From the NCBI GenBank assembly GCA_937925595.1, contig CALALQ010000495.1, positions 1 through 10,381 of the forward strand: a stretch of DNA of 10,381 nt. Reading direction: 5' to 3'. The notes below the pieces were generated by a model. That model did no database searches. It worked only from the letters and a program-made list of their open reading frames with translations, and was not told the origin of the DNA. The position numbers and the translations under genes were made by a program. Source of the DNA: an uncultured Demequina sp. (GTDB lineage Bacteria > Actinomycetota > Actinomycetes > Actinomycetales > Demequinaceae). Positions 1 through 6,229 of this stretch are shown piece after piece (position 1 is the first letter of the stretch; each line of letters starts with the position of its first letter).

Positions 1-1221
1 TACCAGATCAGCCAGTACGACGAGCCGACGTGCTACGACGGTGCGCTCGACGTGGTGCTTGACGACGGCACCGTGGTGACCGTCGAGATCGAGCGTGCCC
101 ACATGGAAGAGGACGCCGGCAAGAACACCCACGTGGGCGGCACCGGCGGCATTCAGGGCGCCGACTACTCGCTCGTGGACTACAACCGCGGGGGCGTTCC
201 GCTCGTGGAGATCGTCACTCGCCCCATCACCGGAATGGGCGAGCGCACCGCCGAGGTTGCTCGCGCCTACGTCGCGACCATCCGCGACATCGTGCGCGCG
301 CTCGGCATCTCCGATGGCCGCATGGAGCAGGGTCGCCTTCGCGCCGACGTCAACCTCTCCCTGCGTCCCAAGGCGGCCGACGCTGAGGCCCAGGCCGCGG
401 TGCCGTTCGGCAAGCGCTCGGAGACCAAGAACGTCAACTCGCTGCGCGCTGTTGAGCGGGCCATTCACCATGAGGCCGCTCGACAGGCAGAGCTTCTTCT
501 CGCTGGCCAGCCCGTGGTCCAGGAGACCCGTCACTGGCATGAGGACACGGCGTCCACGACTCCCGGCCGCTCCAAGGAGGAGGCCGAGGACTACCGGTAC
601 TTCCCCGAGCCCGACCTGCTCCCCGTCGAACCTTCCGAGGAGTGGATCGAGGAGCTGCGCAAGACGCTCCCTGAGCACCCTGCCAAGATGCGTGCTCGCC
701 TTCGCGAGGAGTGGGGCTTCAGCGACCTTGAAATGCGTGATGCCGTCGCGGCCGACGCGCTGTCGCTCATCGCGGACACGGTCGCCGCGGGCGCCGCTCC
801 CCAGGCCGCGCGCAAGTGGTGGCTCGGCGAGCTCGCCCGCACCGCCAACGAGCGAGAGGTGAGCCTGCAGGATCTGCCGGTGACAGCGTCGGACATTGCC
901 GAGCTCCAAGGGCTGGTCGATGCCGGCACGATCAACGACAAGCTGGCCCGCCAGGCACTTGAGGGAGTGCTCGCCGGCGAGGGATCGCCTGCGGCTGTGG
1001 TCGAGGCTCGTGGACTCGTGGTGGTGAGCGACGACTCCGCGCTCGAGGCCGCCGTCGACGAGGCGCTCGCCGCTCAGCCCGATGTTCTCGACAAGATCCG
1101 CGAGGGCAAGGTGCAGGCGGCCGGCGCGATCGTGGGCGCTGTCATGAAGGCGACGCGTGGCCAGGCTGACGCGGCCCGCGTGCGCGAGATCATCCTCGCG
1201 CGTGCGGGAGTAGAGGGTTAG
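1..1221 (+). CDS. gatB: Aspartyl/glutamyl-tRNA amidotransferase subunit B, 5' end cut off
   Basis: GatB is the subunit of the GatCAB amidotransferase that binds and activates mischarged Glu-tRNA(Gln) or Asp-tRNA(Asn), so that ammonia from GatA converts them to Gln-tRNA or Asn-tRNA in the cytoplasm. The frame is open from base 1 (YQISQYDEP is a typical internal GatB stretch) to TAG at 1219-1221, giving 406 visible residues. About 90 to 100 N-terminal residues are missing, judging from the family length of about 480 to 500. Seen motifs include [45 protein letters not shown] and [14 protein letters not shown] of the catalytic cradle domain. A C-terminal YqeY-like tail domain ends in [15 protein letters not shown]. 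The GTG at 52 is internal, not the start. gatC and gatA commonly lie upstream in actinobacteria, outside this window. The C-terminus looks complete, so the odd sequence that follows has not truncated it. Confidence 0.97.
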   Translation, partial: YQISQYDEPTCYDGALDVVLDDGTVVTVEIERAHMEEDAGKNTHVGGTGGIQGADYSLVDYNRGGVPLVEIVTRPITGMGERTAEVARAYVATIRDIVRALGISDGRMEQGRLRADVNLSLRPKAADAEAQAAVPFGKRSETKNVNSLRAVERAIHHEAARQAELLLAGQPVVQETRHWHEDTASTTPGRSKEEAEDYRYFPEPDLLPVEPSEEWIEELRKTLPEHPAKMRARLREEWGFSDLEMRDAVAADALSLIADTVAAGAAPQAARKWWLGELARTANEREVSLQDLPVTASDIAELQGLVDAGTINDKLARQALEGVLAGEGSPAAVVEARGLVVVSDDSALEAAVDEALAAQPDVLDKIREGKVQAAGAIVGAVMKATRGQADAARVREIILARAGVEG

Positions 1222-1223
1222 AA

Positions 1224-1529
1224 GGAGTCAAGTTCCTGGGGGCGGGCGACACATTCCCGGAACGTGCATGCAAGAAGGCTGAGATTGCTCGAACCGAGTT
1301 CAGTTCCACATCTGCGGCGTGGAGCAACAAGAACATCTGGCATATCGAGGATGCAAACATGGCTTGGGGTCAGGCTGTGAAGGCGAAGGCCAAGCCCAAG
1401 TACACCATTGAGATCACGAGGGCCTACTACGTGCCGGAATTCACTGACGACAAGGACTACCCCTGGCTCTATTGGGACCTCGCCATGAAGGGGTCGTCGC
1501 GCACGATCTCATTCGTACTTGAGCCGTAG
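1224..1529 (+). pseudogene. Orphan C-terminal coding remnant (or small gene with non-standard start)
   Basis: A frame starting directly after the gatB stop stays open for 101 codons to TAG at 1527-1529. It has no ATG, GTG or TTG between an in-frame TGA at 1167-1169 and the ATG at 1359. The predicted residues look protein-like: aromatic-rich and mixed-charge, with segments such as TFPERACKKAEIARTEF, IWHIEDANMAWGQAVKAK and YPWLYWDLAMKG. GC over 1261-1500 is about 55% by hand count, against about 67% in neighbours. Three readings are possible: the 3' end of a gene whose 5' part was deleted; a 97-residue protein from CTG 1236, which has AAGGAG at 1222-1227 and an 8 nt spacer; or a 56-residue protein from ATG 1359, which has GAGGA at 1347-1351. 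I do not recognise the family. The tail is only loosely reminiscent of the C-terminal half of secreted nuclease-type toxin domains, and I do not rely on that. Confidence 0.45.
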
Positions 1530-1542
1530 TCCTCGAGCGGAT

Positions 1543-1556
1543 CACTCTCGAGAGTG
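1543..1556. promoter_or_regulatory. 14 bp perfect palindrome, candidate operator before the MFS gene
   Basis: CACTCTCGAGAGTG reads identically on both strands, with a central C-G step between 1549 and 1550. A second CTCGAG core lies at 1532-1537, centred 15 bp upstream. It sits 27 bp before the preferred MFS start at 1584, where a repressor could block transcription or early elongation. LacI-family operators are typically palindromes of this length with a central CG, so a LacI-type regulator is a reasonable guess. No regulator gene is in the window, and I did not notice a second full copy. It could also act as a short hairpin after the remnant frame, but it has no loop and no T tract. Confidence 0.35.
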
Positions 1557-1573
1557 CCACAAGTCTGACCCGT

Positions 1574-1577
1574 GAGG
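1574..1577 (+). promoter_or_regulatory. Shine-Dalgarno GAGG that favours the MFS start at 1584
   Basis: GAGG lies 6 nt before GTG 1584, a normal spacing. The longest-frame start, GTG 1572, has no purine-rich site upstream and overlaps this motif. GTG 1590 would have a 12 nt spacer, which is too long. Confidence 0.5.
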
Positions 1578-1583
1578 CACACT

Positions 1584-2894
1584 GTGACTGTGTCCGATGC
1601 GTCCCCCACCGTGAGCGACCGCGCGTGGGTGCGTAACACCACCCTGTTCCTCGCGGGTCAGACCGTGTCGCTGTTCGGCTCCTCGCTGGTGCAGTATGCG
1701 GTCATCTGGTACCTGACGCTCACCACGAAGGACGGCACGGTGCTCGCGCTGTCGATGGTGTTCGCCTTCGTGCCGCAAGCCATCGTGTCGATCTTCGGCG
1801 GCGTGTGGGCCGACAGGCACAACCGCAAGTTCCTCATCATGGGATCGGACGCTGCCATCGCGGCCGCGACCCTCGCGCTCGCGCTGTTCATGATCAACGG
1901 CTACACGTCCGTGGGGCTGATCTTCGCCGCGCTCGCCGTGCGATCGGCGGGCGCCGGCATCCAGACCCCAGCGGTGAGCGCCGCGCTGCCGCAGATCGTG
2001 CCCGCTGACAAGCTTCTGCGCGTCAACGGCATCAACAGCACCATCCAGTCCGCGATGATGCTCATCGCTCCGCCCATCGCCGCGGTGCTCTACGCGAGCT
2101 TCACGATGCCCACGATCTTCCTCATCGACGTCACCACCGCGATCATCGGCATCGGCATCCTCGCCTTCGTGCCGCTGCGGATGGTCGAGCGCACCGAGGA
2201 GCGGGTGGGCTACTTTGATGACCTCAAGGACGGGGTCAAGTACATCGGCTCGCACACGTACGTGAAGTGGGTGCTGTACCTCTTCGGCGGCCTCATGCTC
2301 ATGGTCTCCGCGCCAGCGATGCTCACCCCTCTCATGGTGGTGCGCAACTTCGGCGAAGAGGTGTGGAAGCTCACCGCTCTTGAGCTCGCGTTCTCGATCG
2401 GCATGCTCATCTCGGGCGCGCTCATCGCGTCAGTGGGCGACAAGGTGCAGCGCACCACGCTCATCGTGGGTGCCACGGTGGTGCTCGCGGTCCTCACCAT
2501 CGGGCTCGGACTGTCGCCCACGCTGTGGGTGTTCCTGCTGATGATGTTCTTCACGGGCCTTGCGGTCCCCGCCTTCTCGACGCCCATCATCACGGTGCTC
2601 CAAGAATCCGTCGAGCCCGATCGCCTTGGCCGCGTCTTCGGCTTTGTCGGCATCGTGAGCGCGGTGGGGATGCCCATCGGTCTGCTCGTGTTCGGACCGC
2701 TCGCGAATGTCATCGCCGTGGACACCGTGCTCGTGATCTCCGGTGTGCTGATGTTCGGCATCGCCGCCCTCGCCTTCCTCACTGCCACGGGCAAGGAGGC
2801 GCTCGCCTACATCAAGGCGCATCGGCCCGACGCTGCGGCTGAGCAGGCGCCAAGCGACGCCGACGATGTGGCTGAGCCGGCAGCGGAGGGCTAG
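1584..2894 (+). CDS. MFS transporter, EntS/MFS_3-like drug or metabolite exporter
   Basis: This is a predicted inner-membrane major facilitator permease of 436 residues, the usual size for 12 transmembrane helices. The chain is hydrophobic throughout, apart from a central loop (FVPLRMVERTEERVGYFDD) between the two six-helix halves and an acidic, alanine-rich C-terminal tail. The MFS signature after helix 2 is visible as GGVWADRHNRKF near residues 73-84, matching the G-x3-DRxxR type. The overall pattern resembles the MFS_3/EntS-like group, often exporters of siderophores, macrolides or unknown metabolites; the substrate cannot be read from sequence. The start at 1584 is chosen for its GAGG site; GTG 1572 would add four residues. 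A palindrome lies just upstream. The gene converges on GH51, the stop codons overlap by 4 nt, and I see no terminator. Its neighbours suggest a sugar role is possible, but it may be unrelated. Confidence 0.85.
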   Translation: MTVSDASPTVSDRAWVRNTTLFLAGQTVSLFGSSLVQYAVIWYLTLTTKDGTVLALSMVFAFVPQAIVSIFGGVWADRHNRKFLIMGSDAAIAAATLALALFMINGYTSVGLIFAALAVRSAGAGIQTPAVSAALPQIVPADKLLRVNGINSTIQSAMMLIAPPIAAVLYASFTMPTIFLIDVTTAIIGIGILAFVPLRMVERTEERVGYFDDLKDGVKYIGSHTYVKWVLYLFGGLMLMVSAPAMLTPLMVVRNFGEEVWKLTALELAFSIGMLISGALIASVGDKVQRTTLIVGATVVLAVLTIGLGLSPTLWVFLLMMFFTGLAVPAFSTPIITVLQESVEPDRLGRVFGFVGIVSAVGMPIGLLVFGPLANVIAVDTVLVISGVLMFGIAALAFLTATGKEALAYIKAHRPDAAAEQAPSDADDVAEPAAEG

Positions 2895-4390
2895 GCCAGC
2901 GCCACCTGCACTGCCGACCAGCTGACGGCTGGCAGCGTCACCGTCACCACGCCATCGGCGACCACAGCGGAACCCGACGTCGGCACCACGCGGTCCGGAG
3001 CGTCGGCCGTGTTGACGGCGAGCGGGTCAGCATCGGTGAGCACCGTGACGCTCACATCCTCGGGGAAGCCAAGGGCGGAGACGTCGACGCTGATGTCATG
3101 CGCCGCCTGCGGGTCGCGATTGGTCGCGAAAACCGTCACGGTGCGCTCGCCGTCCCAGGTCGCGACGGCGTTCACGAGCGGCGCCTCGCCGTGCTTCGCA
3201 GTGGTGTGCGAGGGCACGTCGACGGCGCTCTCGAGCACCGTCGTGCCTGCCAGCTGCGTGGTCAGGGCGAAGGGGTAGAAGGTGGTCTGGCGCCACGCGC
3301 GGCCGCCGGGCTCGGTCATGATCGGCGCGATGACGTTGACGAGCTGGGCGAGCGAGGCGGCCTTCACGCGGTCCGCGTGCCGCAGCAGCGTGATGAGCAG
3401 ATCGCCAACCACCACGGCGTCCGCGACGGAGTAGACGTCTTGGAGCAGCGGGGGAGCGACGGGCCAGTCCTCGGTCCCGGGAGCCCAGTCGTGGCTGATG
3501 TACCAGACGTTCCATTCGTCAAAGGAGATCGCGATCTGCTTGTCGCTGCCGCGAGCGGCCGCGACCTCGTCCGCGGCGGCTACGACCGTGTTGATGAAGC
3601 GGTCCATGTCCACACCAGAGGCGAGGAAGGAGGCGAGGTCGTCGCCCTCGAGCTCGTAGTAGGCGTGGGCGGAGATGAAGTCCACCTCGTCAAAGGTGTG
3701 CTCAAGCACCACCCGCTCCCACGTGCCGAACGTGGGCATCGACGTGCCAGAGGAGCCGCACGCGACCAGCTCGAGGCTTGAGTCGAACTTGTGCATGGTG
3801 CGCGCCATGTCGAGCGCCGCACGGCCGTACTGCTCTGGCGTCATCTGGCCCACCTGCCATGGGCCGTCCATCTCGTTGCCAAGGCACCACATGCGCACGT
3901 TGTACGGCTCCGCAGCTCCGTTGGCGCGGCGAGCGTCACTTAGCGCAGTGCCGCTGGGGTGGTTGCAGTACTCAAGCAGATCGAGGGCCTCTGCGGTGCC
4001 GCGGGTGCCGATGTTCACGGCCATCATGGGCTCCACGCCGGCGATGCCCGCCCACTTCATGAACTCGTCGGTGCCAAACTCATTGGTCTCTGTGGAATGC
4101 CAGTTGAGGTCAAGGCGCACGGGTCGCGACTCGCGCGGCCCCACGCCGTCTTCCCAGCGGTACGAAGACACGAAGTTGCCGCCGGGGTAGCGGATGGTCG
4201 TGACACCCAGCTCGCGCACCAGATCGAGCACATCCGTGCGGAAGCCGTCGCCGTCCGCCGCGGGGTGTCCTGGCTCGTAGATGCCGGTATAGACACAGCG
4301 CCCAAGATGCTCAACGAAAGAACCGAAGAGGCGACGATTGATGGGACCGACCACGGCGTCGGGCCGGAGGATGAGACGTGCGGAAGCCAT
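2891..4390 (-). CDS. abfA: GH51 alpha-L-arabinofuranosidase, intracellular
   Basis: This retaining glycosidase removes alpha-L-arabinofuranosyl side groups from arabinoxylan or arabinan oligosaccharides. The product is 499 residues, close to characterised intracellular GH51 enzymes of about 500. An N-terminal TIM barrel carries the family landmarks FGSFVEHLGRCVYTGIYEP (from about residue 22), TTIRYPGGNF, the acid/base Glu173 in LGNEMDGPW and the nucleophile Glu292 in ISFDEWNVWY. The last 130 or so residues form a beta-rich C-terminal domain. ATG 4390 gives MASARLILRPD, which is where the family fold begins. GTG 4432 would add 14 residues and lacks a ribosome site. There is no signal peptide, so it should act in the cytoplasm on imported oligosaccharides. 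The gene is divergent from the deacetylase by 25 bp and is not preceded by a strong Shine-Dalgarno. It probably works with the GH10/GH3/ABC operon to the right, although it is a separate transcript. Confidence 0.94.
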   Translation of the reverse strand: MASARLILRPDAVVGPINRRLFGSFVEHLGRCVYTGIYEPGHPAADGDGFRTDVLDLVRELGVTTIRYPGGNFVSSYRWEDGVGPRESRPVRLDLNWHSTETNEFGTDEFMKWAGIAGVEPMMAVNIGTRGTAEALDLLEYCNHPSGTALSDARRANGAAEPYNVRMWCLGNEMDGPWQVGQMTPEQYGRAALDMARTMHKFDSSLELVACGSSGTSMPTFGTWERVVLEHTFDEVDFISAHAYYELEGDDLASFLASGVDMDRFINTVVAAADEVAAARGSDKQIAISFDEWNVWYISHDWAPGTEDWPVAPPLLQDVYSVADAVVVGDLLITLLRHADRVKAASLAQLVNVIAPIMTEPGGRAWRQTTFYPFALTTQLAGTTVLESAVDVPSHTTAKHGEAPLVNAVATWDGERTVTVFATNRDPQAAHDISVDVSALGFPEDVSVTVLTDADPLAVNTADAPDRVVPTSGSAVVADGVVTVTLPAVSWSAVQVALA

Positions 4391-4415
4391 GCTCTCAGCC
4401 TGCCAGACTGTGGGT
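4391..4415. promoter_or_regulatory. 25 bp divergent start region between GH51 and deacetylase genes
   Basis: Only 25 bp separate the two divergent ATG codons. I find no good Shine-Dalgarno on either side and no consensus -35/-10 pair. CAGACT at 4404-4409, 6 nt before the deacetylase ATG, could be a weak -10 for a leaderless transcript. Any full promoters must extend into the opposing coding regions, so the two genes probably share control. Confidence 0.35.
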
Positions 4416-5033
4416 ATGACGTGGGACCTCACAACGACGCCCGTAGCCGCCGCGCAGGGTCAAGGACTCGTGGCCGCGCTGACATTCGATGACGGTCCCA
4501 ATGGCGCCGATACCGCCGAGTTGCTCGGCGTGTTGCGCGATCGCGGGATTCGCGCCGTGTTCGCGGTCGTTGGCCAGTGCATCGAGGCGCCGGGAGGTGC
4601 TGACCTGCTGCGACGCATCGTCGATGAGGGACACGTGCTGTGCAATCATTCGACGTCCTTTGCGGACATGGGGGACTGGGACGCGGACGCCGTGCGGGCG
4701 GACATGCTCGCGAATCTCGAGATCATTCGCGAGGCGGTGCCCGACGCTGTGGTTCCGTATTGGCGAGCGCCCAACGGTTCGTGGGGGGTCACCGCTGAGG
4801 TCGCGGTCGAGTTGGGGATGCAGCCGCTCGACGTCGTCAACCACATCGGCGACTGGGCAGAGCAGGACCCCGACGTTCTTGAGGCGCGACTGTGGGAGGC
4901 GCTGACGCGCGGGCAGCTGCTGCTGTGCCATGACGGTGGGGGAGACAGGTCAGGAACCGTCACCGCGGTGACGCGGTTCATCGACGAGGCGATGGCCGAC
5001 GGCTGGGAGTTCACGCTGCCGGTTGGCTGCTAG
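4416..5033 (+). CDS. CE4/NodB-type polysaccharide deacetylase, no signal peptide
   Basis: This small 205-residue protein is a single NodB (carbohydrate esterase family 4) domain. CE4 enzymes remove N- or O-acetyl groups from chitin, peptidoglycan or xylan using a metal ion. Visible motifs are TFDDGP (residues 23-28, base Asp25 and metal ligand Asp26), CNHSTSFADMG (His78), RAPNGSWG (Arg117) and LLLCHDGGGDRSGT (His172). In the usual HxxxH metal motif the second His, four residues on, is Phe82 here, so the third metal ligand is altered or supplied by a nearby residue. The surrounding VLCNH/RAPNGSWG pattern resembles CE4 modules found with actinobacterial xylanases. Its context among xylan genes suggests acetyl-xylooligosaccharide deacetylation, which is an inference. 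No signal peptide or lipobox precedes the domain, which is unusual for CE4. ATG 4416 is chosen because the catalytic domain starts soon after; longer starts run back into GH51. The stop overlaps that of GH10 by 4 nt. Confidence 0.85.
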   Translation: MTWDLTTTPVAAAQGQGLVAALTFDDGPNGADTAELLGVLRDRGIRAVFAVVGQCIEAPGGADLLRRIVDEGHVLCNHSTSFADMGDWDADAVRADMLANLEIIREAVPDAVVPYWRAPNGSWGVTAEVAVELGMQPLDVVNHIGDWAEQDPDVLEARLWEALTRGQLLLCHDGGGDRSGTVTAVTRFIDEAMADGWEFTLPVGC

Positions 5034-6229
5034 GCCAACTCGACGGCCGTGGCCCTGCCGGACTCGATCGTGAACTCGGTGGTCGTGCCGTCCACGGTGG
5101 CGCGGTAGGTGCCGCCCCAGCCGGAAACGTTCACCGTGCCGTCCTCGCCCGTCACGACCTCCGTCGGCGACAGCCACCACTCGCCGTGCACGAGGCTGTC
5201 GAGGGCCTCGTAGGCGGGCTTGGGGGAGCCGTCCTTGCGCAGGAAGCCCGCAGGAGCGCCCAGCCACATCTCACGGTCGCAGAAGCCCCAATACGTGACG
5301 GACTCGACGAGCGGGTGCGCGAAAACCGTGGAGTAGTGGCGACGGATCTCGTCTGCCTGGCGCTCCTCGCCCTCTGGAGTCGAGGGCCAGTCGTCGACCT
5401 GGTAGTCGTTGAGGTCCACGATGTGCTCGGGCATGAGGTGGCCGGAGACCAGCGTGGTCTCCGTGAACTGCAGCGGCAGCCCGAACTTCCCGAAGCGCTC
5501 GAGGATCTCACCGAGCTCATCCTCGCCCCGGAACCCCTGATGCATGTGTGTCTGCAGGCCCAGCGCGTCGATCTGAATGCCTGCCGCGAGGCAGTCCTCG
5601 ATGAGCTGCGCGTACTCCTCCGTGAGGAGGAAGTCGTTGAGCACAAGTTTGGCGTTGGGGTTGGCCTCGCGAGCGGTGTCGAAGGCAAGGCGCACCATCT
5701 CGACGCGGCCCAGCTTCTGGGCGAGGGGAGTGATCGCGTTGTCCTCCGCCGTGAAGCGGGGCATGATCACTGCCTCATTGATCGCGTCCCAGTGGTCCAC
5801 GAGGCCAGCGAAGGCCGACGCCTCGCGGGTGATGCGTGCCCGCAGGGTCTTCTCGACCTCATCGAGGTCGCGCCCAAGGAGCCACTGTGGGGCGAGCGTG
5901 TGCCACGCCAAGGGATGACCCTTGGTGCGCACGCCACGGTCCTTGAACCACTTCGCGGCCTTGAGCAGCCGCTCAGTGTCCGGGGCGCCCTCTTGAGGCT
6001 CGAAGATCCGCCAATAGAAACCGAGCGTCACCTGGTTGAAGAGCGCCAAGAAGGGCTCTACCAGGTCAGATGCAGGGGCGCCGTCCGCCGCCACATCCAT
6101 GAGCTCGAAGCCGATGTTGCCGATGCCAACGCTGTGCGCAACCTGCTCAACAGACACAGGTGTCCCAGGTCCGTTGGAGCCAGTCACGCTCAGCGTGGCG
6201 GTGCCAAGCCGATGCGTGTAGTCGTTCAT
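5030..6229 (-). CDS. GH10 endo-beta-1,4-xylanase, intracellular type
   Basis: This 399-residue retaining xylanase is predicted to cut internal xylosidic bonds of xylooligosaccharides. The TIM barrel spans roughly residues 35-345. Landmarks are FYWRIFEPQEG, KGHPLAWH (near 103-110), acid/base Glu152 in WDAINEAV, QTHMH (226-230), the likely nucleophile Glu257 in FTETTL, and YWGFCDREMWLGAPAGFL. The usual TELD nucleophile context is replaced by TETT. After the barrel, residues about 350-399 form a short beta-rich appendage (GEWWLSPTEVV, VNVSGWGGTY). The N-terminus is MNDYTHRLGTATLSV, with no signal peptide, so it should be cytoplasmic, unlike most secreted GH10 enzymes. ATG 6229 overlaps the GH3 stop in ATGA and has no Shine-Dalgarno of its own, pointing to translational coupling. 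It is the last gene of the operon and converges on the deacetylase gene with overlapping stops. Confidence 0.92.
   Translation of the reverse strand: MNDYTHRLGTATLSVTGSNGPGTPVSVEQVAHSVGIGNIGFELMDVAADGAPASDLVEPFLALFNQVTLGFYWRIFEPQEGAPDTERLLKAAKWFKDRGVRTKGHPLAWHTLAPQWLLGRDLDEVEKTLRARITREASAFAGLVDHWDAINEAVIMPRFTAEDNAITPLAQKLGRVEMVRLAFDTAREANPNAKLVLNDFLLTEEYAQLIEDCLAAGIQIDALGLQTHMHQGFRGEDELGEILERFGKFGLPLQFTETTLVSGHLMPEHIVDLNDYQVDDWPSTPEGEERQADEIRRHYSTVFAHPLVESVTYWGFCDREMWLGAPAGFLRKDGSPKPAYEALDSLVHGEWWLSPTEVVTGEDGTVNVSGWGGTYRATVDGTTTEFTIESGRATAVELA

Noticed and set aside
1542..2255. Minus-strand frame of 237 codons opposite the MFS gene
   Set aside because: The His/Arg/Asp-rich low-complexity translation is typical of antisense of hydrophobic coding sequence, and the MFS product is convincing.
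2911..2935. Imperfect hairpin just after the MFS stop (CCAGC/GCTGG plus CTG/CAG with a bulge)
   Set aside because: It lies in GH51 coding sequence, the stem is short and interrupted, and no T tract follows in either direction, so it is not a credible terminator.
4430..4432. GTG start giving GH51 14 extra residues
   Set aside because: The extra residues match nothing in the family, have no ribosome site and would overlap the divergent deacetylase start.
4459..4464. TTGACC on the minus strand as a -35 box for GH51
   Set aside because: No acceptable -10 hexamer lies 16 to 18 nt downstream, and the site is inside the deacetylase coding region.
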